A stretch of DNA of 64,000 nt from Mytilus trossulus (taxonomy: Eukaryota > Mollusca > Bivalvia > Mytilida > Mytilidae). Shown piece after piece: positions 1 to 9,542 of the stretch (within the stretch, counting starts at the first letter, position 1; each line of letters begins with the position of its first letter). A program made the position numbers and the translations under genes. The DNA lies in NCBI RefSeq assembly GCF_036588685.1, contig NC_086382.1, forward strand, positions 75,675,999 to 75,739,998, read 5' to 3'. The notes beneath the pieces were generated by a model, which was given only the letters and a program-made list of their open reading frames with translations, searched no databases and had not been told where the DNA came from.

Positions 1-780
1 CACAGTAGTGCAATGGTTCCCTGCGGTAATCTGACCATGCACAGTAGTACCATGGTTCCCGGAGGTAACCTTACCATGCACAGTTGTACAATGGTTCCCT
101 GAGGTAACCTGGTCATGTATTGTAAACTACATATGACCTGAGGTAACCTTGTCATAAACAGTAATTTATAGATGACCTGAGGTAACCTGGTCATGTACAG
201 TAATTTACAGATGACCTGAGGTAGCCTGTCCGTGAAAAAAAGAACATAAATGTAATCTGGTCTAAGCTGACGAAGGGAGTTATGAACATTCAATTGTGGT
301 AACCTGAGGTTTCCAGATAATAAGCGTTTTGCAAAGTTTATATGTGGTAACATGCAGCTGGTACAATGACCATGAAGTTGTGACCTTAGGTAACCTCATC
401 ATATTCTAACATACAGAGGTATTCTGAGGTTACATATTTATATACAGTAGTTAAGAGATGACATTAGTTAACATGTGCACTTTGCCATGTATAGAAATGC
501 AGAAGTGCCCTGAGGAAAACTAAAAAAATAGTGTTTTGTAAAGTTTATTTAAACTGTGGTTATACGAGTATGTGCAGTAATACAGAGTAACCTCACCATG
601 TACAGCAATACAGAGGTGATATTAGGTAACCTCACAATGTTCAATCATACAGAGGTGACCTGAGGTAACCTCACCATGTGAGCAATCATAGATATGATCT
701 GAGATACAGGCAATACACGGTAATTTAGAGATGACCTAAGGTTATCTGACCATGTACAAAAGTACACTGGAGATGTGAGG
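1..780. repeat. Degenerate minisatellite of ~40-bp units
   Basis: Imperfect tandem units of roughly 35-42 bp share the core GACCTGAGGTAACCT followed by a CATGTACAGTA-like stretch. Units are most regular at 1-240 and 590-770 and decayed in between. No open reading frame or gene signal was seen. The array continues off the left edge, so its true length is unknown. Confidence 0.75.
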
Positions 781-1153
781 TTTGTCCTTGAAAATATCCA
801 ACATCTCTACAAATAAGATTAATTAAGAAAAAAGCAGTTATATACTAGATAACATATGCATGTGCTTGTTACTATTTTACTTTCAAAGTAATGTCAAATG
901 AAAAAACAATAGATTACTGTTCGTACTGTAATGTTTCTCTTTTTAATACTGGTGAATAAAATCCTTAGAGTGTGTACTGGCTGGTCATCAACGCGTATGA
1001 TACGATTTTGATACGCATACACAGCTAATGAATATTATGCAAGAATATAGATAAGATCAGCACGTGTAGCCATAGACTGAGAGTTGTATATTTGTAGTGT
1101 AAATATATAGATGCCGGTTATAGAATACAAAATTAGATCAGAAACATAGTTAT
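781..1153. other. AT-rich spacer, no gene seen
   Basis: No exon-like segment, tandem repeat or recognised element. It ends where the retroelement 3' end begins. Confidence 0.5.
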
Positions 1154-1796
1154 TAAAATTGAGAAAGGAAATGGTGAATATGTCAAAGCGACAACCAACT
1201 GACCATAGAGCAAACAACAGTCGAAGTCAACCAATGGGTCTCCAATGTAGCGAGAATTCCCGCACCCGTAGGTGTCCTTCAGCTGGCCCTAAAAATATGC
1301 ATAATAGTACAGTGATAATGGAAGTCATACTAAACTCCGAATTATACACAAGAAACTAAAATTTAAAATCATACAAATCTAACAAAGGCCAGAGGCTCCT
1401 GAATTGGGACAGGCGCAAAATTGTGGCGGGGTTAAACATGTTTATGAGATCTCAACCCCCCCCCCCCCCTACACCTCTAGCCAATGTAGAAAGTAAAAGC
1501 ATAACAATACGCACATTAAAATTCAGTTCAAGAGAAGTCCGAGTCCGATGTCAAAAGATGTAACAAAAGAAAATAAATAAAATGACAATAATACATAAAT
1601 AACAACAGAATACTTGCAGTTAACTGACATGCCAGCTCCAGACCTCAATTAAACTGGTTGAAAGATTATGTGTTCATCATATGAATATCAGGCTCAATCC
1701 CTCCCGTTAGGGGTTTAGTATCATACTATCAAAAAATATATGAGAAGAACATAACCCGTGTCATGCCAACAACTGTTTTTTTAGAAATAAATGTGT
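1154..1796 (-). mobile_element. 3' untranslated region of a reverse-transcriptase element
   Basis: Read on the minus strand, this directly follows the stop codon of the reverse transcriptase remnant at 1797 and runs to a terminal TTGAGAAAGGAAATGGTGAA-type end (plus-strand reading). I recognise the whole stretch as a mussel dispersed repeat, including the CCTGTCCCAATTCAGGAGCC-like segment and a poly-C/G run at 1446-1460. The terminal ~130 bp recurs on its own at 17054-17280 (tandem), 26065-26120 and 61139-61290. Those small repeats are therefore probably 3'-end fragments of this element family. Confidence 0.6.
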
Positions 1797-3012
1797 TTAG
1801 TTCCGATGCAAAGACTCTATCAGTGAATCAATATTAAAGCCAAAATATGCAATCTTTAATGACCTGACAACAGTATCGTAACTATATCCCTTTTTAATAA
1901 GTCTATTCAAAGGTTGTTTTAGTTTCTGAGGAGAATACTTACATTTTTGTGCTTTATAAAGAATATTGCCATAAAAAATTGGATGTGAAATACCTGAACG
2001 TATAAGATGTCTGCATGTTGAGTTATATTTACGAATTATTTCCTTATACCGGTGATAAAATTCAGTAAATGTTTTGACCAGTTTGTGATATCGAAAACCC
2101 TGGTGTAATAATTTTTCAGTAAAACATTAATTTTCTCGCTGAAATCTAATACGTTGTTACATACACGAGCGAATCGTACAAGTTGAGATATATAAACACC
2201 ATAAGATGGTGACAAGGGAATGTCACCATCTAAAAATGGATAATTAACAATAGGAAATGAAAAATCATCTCTTTTCTCATAAATTTTTGTATTAAGCTTC
2301 CTGTTTCTGATATAAATATCAAGATCATGGAAAGGACAGTGGTCATTGTTATCATTAGCTTTATTAAAAGTAAGTTCTACAGGATAAATTTCTTTAGTAT
2401 ACATACGGAAGTCGTCATTATTGAGAGCCAATATATCATCCAAATATCTATTAGTATTGTAAAATTTTTGTATCAAATGTTGCTTTGATGGATCTTTGCT
2501 AATTTTAGTCATAAATTGTAACTCATAAAAATACAAAAACAGGTCCGCTATAAGTGGTGCACAGTTAGTCCCCATTGGAATTCCAATAACTTGACGATAT
2601 ACGGAATCTCCAAAGCGAACAAAAATGTTATCAAGTAAAAATTCAAGCGCATAAATAGTATCAAAGCATGTCCAATTGACATAGTTCTTCGGTTTATTGC
2701 TACTAAAAAATTATCTAAAAGAGTTTCAACATATGTACTCGCATTCCGACTTTTTAAATGCCCAGTTAATTAGGGATGTGAATATTTTCTTAATAAGAAT
2801 ATGAGGCAAAGTGGTATGTAGGGTAGAAAAATCAAAACTTTGAACAGATTTAAAATCACCAATATATGCATGCAATTTATCAAGTACTTCCAACGAGTTT
2901 TTGACACTCCAAAAGTAATTAATTCCACTATTTTCAAAGGCCTTATTTGAACAATTTATTATCAGGTTTTTTATTGTACCAAGTGTACTAGTAAGTAAAA
3001 CAGACAATTTAG
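1797..3012 (-). pseudogene. Reverse transcriptase remnant, frameshifted and 5'-truncated (Penelope-like?)
   Basis: Three pieces in different frames make one reverse transcriptase. Piece 1 (about 3007-2726) has motif A as FDFSTLHTTLP near 2836-2804. Piece 2 (about 2710-2115) has the fingers/palm motif GIPMGTNCAP around 2584-2555 and the catalytic YLDD at about 2446-2435, then the KRDDFSFPIVN block. Piece 3 (about 2110-1797) is the C-terminal thumb-like region ending in a stop at 1797-1799. Frameshifts lie near 2715-2735 and 2110-2118. The 5' end is cut about 20 bp before a small inverted-repeat element at 3028. No endonuclease domain (GIY-YIG or APE) is present in what remains. Motif style resembles Penelope-like RTs of bivalves; the class assignment is inference. 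Not functional as it stands. Confidence 0.75.
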
Positions 3013-3027
3013 TAGTTGAAAAATGGA

Positions 3028-3262
3028 CAGTGGCGGGTCCAGGGGTGTTCTGGGGATAGGAACCCTTTTTTTTTTTTTAGATCAATGCATTTGAATGGAA
3101 ACATACAGTTGGAACCCCTCCTTTTGTCCTGGATTGGGAACCCCCATTTTTTTTAAATGGATGCCCCTCATGCAGTCGGACAAGATGGACTGATTTTCAA
3201 TATCCTATCTATCAAATGTTATCATTTTCTACTTATGTTACTTTAAAAGAAGTAACCCAAAT
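3028..3262 (+). repeat. Inverted-repeat element (copy 1, end lost) plus duplicated flank
   Basis: Starts CAGTGGCGGGTCC like copy 2 at 4016 but lacks the closing GATCCGCCACT, ending at about 3163. The following ~100 bp (CCCCTCATGCAGTCGGACAA onwards) also matches the flank of copy 2. Element and flank were therefore duplicated together, not inserted independently. Confidence 0.7.
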
Positions 3263-3467
3263 TAATTTATGAGTAATCTGTCAATATGTAAGTGTCATAT
3301 ATTGTTAACTATTTTAAAGCCAAGCGAGCAAAATACGGATATATAAATGTATGCTTTGCTTAAATCAGAAAGATTTATGATTATTTATACTTTGATAGAA
3401 ATGATGGAATACTTTTCACATATCGATTGTTTGTACAACTTCTATGAAAAAAACACGTATGTGCCTG

Positions 3468-3740
3468 CCCCAAGTCAGGAGCCTGTAATTCAGTGGTTGT
3501 CGTTTGTTTACTAACATATTTGTTTTTGTTCATTTGTTTTATATAATTAAGGCCGTTAGTTTTCTCGTTTGAATTGTTTTACATTGTTATTTCTGGACCT
3601 TTTTATAGATGACAATGCGGTATGGACTTTGCTCGTTGTTGAAGGCTGTATGGTGACCTACAGTTGTTATTTTCTGTGTCCTTTTGTGGACAGTGTCTCA
3701 TTGGCATTTATACCACAGCTTCTTTTTTATATGTATCATT
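3468..3740 (+). repeat. Mussel dispersed repeat (GTCAGGAGCC...CTCATTGGCA family)
   Basis: Runs from CCCCAAGTCAGGAGCCTGTA to TCTCATTGGCATTTATACCA. Further copies lie at 7983-8215 (+), 34540-34770 (+) and, inverted, 15190-15480; short ends appear at 17525-17560 and 54868-54900. It has no coding capacity. I recognise it as a very abundant mytilid repeat, probably a retroelement tail; this is recall, not a database match. Confidence 0.65.
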
Positions 3741-4015
3741 ATTGAACGCATACATATCGTTATCTAGGTTCTTCTATTTTAATTGTATATATATATATAT
3801 ATCTACTGCCCCTTTCGAATAAACAAAGAATTGTACACAAAGGAGCTTTAAATAAAATACATTTCAAACAAAGATAAGAAAAAACCAACGAAAGTGGTGA
3901 TTATTTAACAATTTTGCATTAGTGTTAATGCTAATCTTACAGTGCAAGATGCATGCAGTACACTTAAATTCAAATAATGCCGTGACAGTTTATAACGATA
4001 TTTTTTGTAATAGCT

Positions 4016-4163
4016 CAGTGGCGGGTCCAGGGGTGTTTGCGGGATAGGAACCCTCTTTTTTTGGAGATCAATGCATTTGAATGGGAACATACAGTTGGAA
4101 CTTCCCCTCTTTGTGTCCTGGATTGGGAACCCCTCTTTTTTTTAATGGATGGATCCGCCACTG
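4016..4163 (+). mobile_element. 148-bp MITE-like element with ~14-bp terminal inverted repeats
   Basis: Left end CAGTGGCGGGTCCA and right end TGGATCCGCCACTG are inverted repeats with one mismatch. The interior carries poly-T tracts and has no reading frame. The 100 bp downstream (4164-4262) is duplicated at 3164-3262. No clear target-site duplication was visible. Confidence 0.7.
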
Positions 4164-4263
4164 CCCCTCATGCAGTCGGACAAGATGGACTGATTTTCAA
4201 AAACCTATCTATTAAATGTTATCACTTTCTACTTATGTTACTTTAAAAGAAGTAACCAAAATC

Positions 4264-5186
4264 AATATATGCGTAATCTGTCTAGCCATATGTAAGGGTC
4301 ACATATTACCAAACACAATGATAGTCAAAGTTTCAACAGGACATTCACGAAACTTAGGCAGCAATCATTTCATTTCCAGGGGGGGGGGGGGGGGGTTATG
4401 GATTTTTTTTTGAAAAAAAAGTTTGTTTCTAATTGTTTGAGAAACAAATAATTTGTTTTTGACCCTGAGAAAAAAAATTGTTTGTTTCACCCTCAGCTGC
4501 CATTATATGTAATGCTAAAATTGAAATGAAAGAAAAAAATGTTTTCGTCTTGTCTTAAAAAAATATTGTCTTCGCGGAAGGAAAAAAATCCATTTTTTCG
4601 TGAATTATTTGTCTTAACTTATTATCAAAAGTTGTATGTGTTCCTGTTTTCTCCTATTTTTCGCACATATACTGTCAGTCGAAATAGAAAGTACAATGAT
4701 GTATTTTTAGTTTATTCTATTTTTAGATCATGTTATTACTACGCATATAAGCACTATTGCCACGATTACCTGAGGGCACCGATTACCTCAGGGCATACAG
4801 CAGCGGACCTAACTGCCATCTGCACATGGTCCGTGCGTTTCTCTTCTGTAACTGCCATATCACTGTTAATGTATAATGTATATTTTCTTTACATTTTTTA
4901 GGTAACGTCTTGCACATAATATCTATGATGACTTGACATGACAATAATAAATGGAAATGCCTTCCTCTTTTGTTTATTTTTACTTGCTTAATATCAACAA
5001 CGGTATATAAGCTATATACAAACTATCGCCATTTCTGGAAGGAAAATACAAATAAAGATCAAGGTAATCTTACTACCTATTTTTCCTTTAAAACTCTATT
5101 TTGATTTGAAAAAAATTTGGATCTAAAAGATTTTAGATTAAGACAATCAATCTGTAAAATTAGAATAAGCGCTCATCCATTTAAGA
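4264..5186. other. Non-coding spacer with a G run
   Basis: Contains a run of about 17 G at 4380-4396 followed by A/T homopolymers. A 120-codon open frame at 4539-4901 has low-complexity composition and no recognisable domain, so I do not call it a gene. Confidence 0.45.
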
Positions 5187-5335
5187 ATTGAATGCTTCTT
5201 TTTGTAAATTTATTGGGGTGTAAAAGCGTTGACCGAAATACATTTTGTATGAAGCGCGGAAGCGCTTCATTCTAAAAATGTACGCACGGTCAACGCTTTT
5301 ACAATCCTATAAAGTTACAAAAAGAAGCATTCAAT
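5187..5335. mobile_element. Foldback (MITE-like) palindromic element
   Basis: Arms ATTGAATGCTTCTTTTTGTAA and TTACAAAAAGAAGCATTCAA-type, plus an inner pair GTAAAAGCGTTGACC / GGTCAACGCTTTTAC, fold around a central GAAGCGCGGAAGCGCTTC. The whole ~149 bp can form a long hairpin. No coding capacity. Confidence 0.7.
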
Positions 5336-5545
5336 ACTTATAATTACATTTTTTAGCTAGGATTATAAAAACACGATTTTCATGAAGTAAAATTTTTAAA
5401 TTCACCTGTGCACTTTATTGTGGGACCTCGTGTCATCATGAATGAAATGTTATTGTCTCATGCAACTGCTTACGGAATAACATGTGATGTGCAATTAGCC
5501 AATCAGAATAACGTATTATAATGAAACATACATCTAATGTAATTA

Positions 5546-6105
5546 TTAAGGATTGAGACTGATAGATTTGCCAAACTGTATGTGAATAGGACACTCAGAA
5601 AATGTTTATACTGTACTTTAAATAAAGTTGAAGATGAGATCCACTTTGTAACTGAATGTCCACTATATATTGATAACAGAAATGATTTTTTTACTGAAAT
5701 ATCTCTAAATTGTAATAGTTTTCAATCGTTAGACAATTTTTCAAAGTTTTTATGGCTATTTACACAAGAAAATTTAAATATGTATAAATGTTTAGGAAAG
5801 TATTTATCTACAAATCTAGAGATAAGGAGAAGTTCAAAAATAATGAATACAAATTAGCCACAAATATACATATTTTGAGTCGTGTATGATTTTAAATGGT
5901 ATATTTTTAAAGATCTAAATTGTATTGTCTGGATCTCTCCTGGCTTTTTATACCATTTTTAATAGTACTAAACAATGTTGTTTTCTTATATTATATGTCT
6001 CTAATTTATGTCTAATCATATGTACTTGTATGTAATGTCAGGAAAGCTCTTTATAGGGCCCTTTTATTGGAAATAAAATATTCTTATTTTTATTCTTATA
6101 TATAC
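5546..6105 (+). pseudogene. 5'-truncated LINE: end of ORF2 and 3' tail
   Basis: The open frame reads LRIETDRFAKLYVNRT then CLYC...EDEIHF...CP. This LRIETxR segment followed by a C-x2-C-x8-H-x4-C zinc-finger-like motif is typical of the C-terminus of non-LTR retrotransposon ORF2 (jockey/CR1/L2-like groups). The frame ends at a stop near 5857. A 3' UTR follows and ends in GGAAATAAAATATTC plus short ATTCTT-type repeats at about 6071-6105, as in LINEs with a simple-repeat tail. The reverse transcriptase domain is missing, so this is a dead 3' fragment from incomplete reverse transcription. Confidence 0.75.
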
Positions 6106-7082
6106 ACACATGCATGAGTTGTATTAACAAAATTCTTTAAAAGCTTATGCTTCAATAATTATTATGTTCTTTGATGTTGTTTGACAAAATAGCGCAACCA
6201 CTTCTTTTAGACGAATTTCCAGAAGAGATCTGAAGTATGATAACAAGCACGTCCACCACATACAACTTCATGTCAATCACTTTAACTTCTGTTAGACAAT
6301 GCCAAATGCTGAAATGCCAACATGAATTTGGTGAACAACATATTGAATACTGCTACAGGGATAGTTCCTTAGTTGTCTCTAAAATAACTACATAATGGAT
6401 TTAATAGTGTTCAAATGATTATCCTATTTACTGAAATTTTTTTTTTCTTTTAATAGATTCATCATTATTGCAAGATGTATTTAACGTCAAAGTTACAATT
6501 AAAATAGCCTCGTACCTGTTTTGTTTTATGAGAGAATTCTAAAGGAAATATGATATGGCACCAAAAACTAAAGAAGTCTCTATGTTTTCTTCTAACCTAC
6601 CAGCATTATCGAGTAGACGGTAACATTAAGGTGCCGCTATACAAATATTTCCCATAAAGCGTCCTAACTATGAAATATTTTTTATCATAAGGTATGGTTC
6701 TTAAGCCATGAGATCGATCTGCAGAAGAGATTTACAGTTTTGTTAGTCTTTTATGTGTATACTCGTTCTTTGGTCAAAAAACATTATAGAAATTTGTGAA
6801 AAATGGAAAGAGATTAAACATTGGTACATTTATTTGAGGTTGAAATGAGTCCCAACGATAATGTCTTCAATTTTTGTTATTTTTATTTTTCTATTGTTTA
6901 TGAATCCTCATGTATTGACGTATGCTTCAATAAAAAATTTATTCATATTCATGCTGATTACAATTTCATAATTTAATTGCAGTAAATAATGAATGACCAG
7001 TTCGTCTAACGTTTGCATTATGTAGTTCTTTTCAGTTATTTAAGACGTATGCATAAAACAGATAAAAAAATCCATTGAAGTT
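6106..7082. other. AT-rich spacer, no gene seen
   Basis: I see no exon-like segment, tandem repeat or recognised mobile element here. Confidence 0.4.
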
Positions 7083-7330
7083 TTAACAGTTTTATAAATT
7101 TCCTGTTTACAAAACTTTGAGTTTTTCGAAAAACTAAGGATTTTATTATCCCAGACATAGATTACCTTAGCCGTATTTGGAATTTTGGATCATCAATGCT
7201 TTTCAACTTTGTACTTGTTTGGCTTTATAAATATTTTGATATGAGCGTCACTGATGAGTCTTATGTAAACGAAACGCGCATCTGGCGTACTAAATTATCA
7301 TCCTGGTACCTTTGATAACTGTTAATTATG
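7083..7330 (+). mobile_element. Hammerhead-bearing mussel repeat (retrozyme-like), copy 1
   Basis: Runs from TTTATAAATTTCCTGTTTACA through the hammerhead-like core at 7246-7287 to CCTGGTACCTTTGATAACT. The same order of blocks occurs at 55716-56075. It encodes no protein, consistent with a non-autonomous element moved by another retroelement's enzymes. Hammerhead motifs in Penelope-like elements and in small metazoan retrozymes are established; assigning this repeat to that class is inference. Confidence 0.6.
7246..7287 (+). ncRNA. Degenerate hammerhead ribozyme motif
   Basis: Core boxes CTGATGA (7251-7257) and GAAA (7271-7274) are intact. Stem I is CGTCA (7246-7250) with TGGCG (7283-7287), one G-T wobble. 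Stem II GTCT/AAAC has one mismatch. The cleavage triplet is ATC (7280-7282), still an NUH type, but its A breaks a stem III pair. Self-cleavage is probably weak. Confidence 0.55.
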
Positions 7331-7982
7331 TAGTTTGTATTTGTTCAAGTCCTGTACGAACTTACGCAAGTCCTTATTTGTTATAACGTTATATGAAAAA
7401 TCAAAACCATCTCGAGTGTATGGTACAATTTTATTCATGCGCATTGGTCCATTTTTTTTTACTTTTTCGTTGGCCATATATTGGGCTTTAGACGTTTTCC
7501 GTATACTATGTCTCTCAGTAGTTGGTGCGTGATGTTACCTCCGGGTGGTGGTATTACTTTCACATTGCTGCAACCGTAGTTCCGGTACTGAAACATAAAG
7601 TACGATATGAAACAAGGATAAATGATGAAAATATGTGTGAAATGGCGTGGTTAAAACGTTTCATTTATAGTCATGATCATAGGTTTAAAAAAAAATACAA
7701 CATATTTCGTGAATCTTGTTTTTGTCAATTGAGAGCTTTCAACTGCGAGTACTATCAGAAAGTACGTATGTGTCTTTTCGTTGTATGGATGTTTAAGTAC
7801 CCGTCCCCGTCCACTCTGTGTTCTTGTTAGATGCGTTTCTATGTTCCCCCATATGATGAGTGCAGCCTTTTTCAACCAATTTATATAGTTTGTTCTTATG
7901 TTGTATTGTTACACCAAACTTTTCCGAATTATGGGGTGGGTAAGTGCTTTCAAACAAGTTTAAACTCACACAGTCTTATATG
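7331..7982. other. Spacer with short open frames, no gene supported
   Basis: Two or three overlapping frames of 60-100 codons occur at 7335-7875 on both strands. None shows a domain, signal peptide or splice context that would support a gene. Confidence 0.4.
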
Positions 7983-8215
7983 TACCAGCTGTCCCAAACC
8001 AGGAGCTTATACTTCTGTTGCTGTTATTTGTTTTTCGTTCATTATTTTGTACACAAATTAAGCCGTTGGTTTTCTCGTTTTAATTGTTTTATATCTGGCA
8101 TTTTGGGAACTTTTATAGCTGACTATGTGGTATGATCTTTGTTCATTATTGTAGGCTGTACGGTGACCTATAGTTGTTAAATTTGTGACATTTGGACTCA
8201 TTGGCATTAAAATAT
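7983..8215 (+). repeat. Mussel dispersed repeat (GTCAGGAGCC...CTCATTGGCA family)
   Basis: Diverged copy of the repeat at 3468, running from CTGTCCCAAACCAGGAGCTT to GGACTCATTGGCATTAAAA. It lies just downstream of the 3' end of the minus-strand peptide gene. Confidence 0.6.
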
Positions 8216-8374
8216 AAATAATTGTTAAACAACCATGACATCTACATAAATGAAATTATGATTAAACAATGGTTGTTTGCGGTAATTATGTTTAAAGGCA
8301 TACTGGTATATTTCAGTAAGACAGAATCCCGACCATGAAATTTACTAAAAACGCATCGAGAGAAGATTAACAGA

Positions 8375-9542
8375 CTATCTTACTCTTATGTCTTTTTTCT
8401 GTGTACAGCCTTGACATTGACACATCAGAAAGAGGCTATTAACGGAACAGTATCCGGTCAGACATCCTTTCTGTTTATTACAGTAGTCGTAACATCTTGG
8501 TGGATCATCCGGGCATCCATGGTTGTCTATAGATGCATGTACACCTACAATATAATGTTATAACTTAAGATTTCTCATGTTATTTTTAGGCATAAATGAT
8601 CGTGTGTTTATATATCCCGTGTCATTTCCCGGTATGTTATGCAAGGCGGAATCGTTCAATAGTTTGAGTGGTGGGCTTCATGGGTATTTTGCATTATAAG
8701 GTGGTACCTACACTACAGGGAGATAACTCTGTAAAATCAGCTAAATGTTTATATTACGTTGTGTTGTTAAGGGAAAATTAAGCTTCTCAATGATCCAAAT
8801 AAATGTTTGTCAAACTACCATGTAACCAGTGTACTTTTTCTGACAATACTGTTGGTTCAAATTTTTTGATATTTTTATATTTTGTTAAAGGGTCAAAGTA
8901 AATACTTTGTCAAAATTTTATAAAAATTAAACGAACCAAATTAATTTAAGTGAAGGTGTTGGGTACCACCTTAAGTGTTTTTCTTGAGAGAAAGTTCTAT
9001 TGTTACTGTAGATCGATGAACATTATTAAAAGGCTTCGGGGGTTAAGCAGTCTCAAAAGTTAACCTGCAGTTATCATTAACTTAAATTGTTCGGCGAGTA
9101 GTGGAAAATATGTCTTTACAACTGGTTAGACCATGTACTTTTTGGTTTCATTGTTTCTTTGCTTCGGTTACCTATATTTTGTGGTGATGATACACAGTGG
9201 TAGTAGAATCTATATATATTTCTCATGCTGATATGTAGGAAAATATCGACGCTTTTTTTCAATGATATGATATTTCTAGGAGACATTGTTATGCATGATC
9301 GCTTTTTTCATTGTCGGTACATAAGCAGAATCCATGGCAGCCGGAAAAATGACAGACATAGAACAATGAGAAAAGTTTAATGTACAAATTCTTTTATTTT
9401 AAATTATTTAATTAAAGTATACCAACTTTGCCTTTTATATTTGCATGTTACATTTTATTAAGATAAGTAAATATACGTATCATGATGTATATCTATTTTA
9501 CTTACCATATATAATGGCGAAGACGAGCCAAAAAGCCAGCAT
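8375..9542 (-). CDS. Secreted CS-alpha-beta peptide, defensin/myticin-like
   Basis: Two coding exons, 9542-9506 and 8544-8375, join through a 961-bp GT-AG intron (donor GTAAGT, acceptor TTGTAG) in phase 1, giving 68 residues. Residues 1-16 form a hydrophobic signal peptide (MLAFWLVFAIIYGVHA) with a likely cut after VHA. The mature part has eight cysteines at 23, 30, 34, 40, 45, 54, 56 and 59, spaced C-x6-C-x3-C-x5-C-x4-C-x8-C-x-C-x2-C. The C-x3-C and C-x-C pairs are the hallmark of the CS-alpha-beta fold. Mussel defensins have close spacing, and myticins share the x4, x8, x1, x2 tail spacing. A short basic tail (TQKKDIRVR) follows the last cysteine. Probable antimicrobial peptide of haemocytes or epithelium; activity is inference. 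Only two coding exons were found, and there is no long acidic C-terminal extension of the mytilin/myticin kind. Confidence 0.8.
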
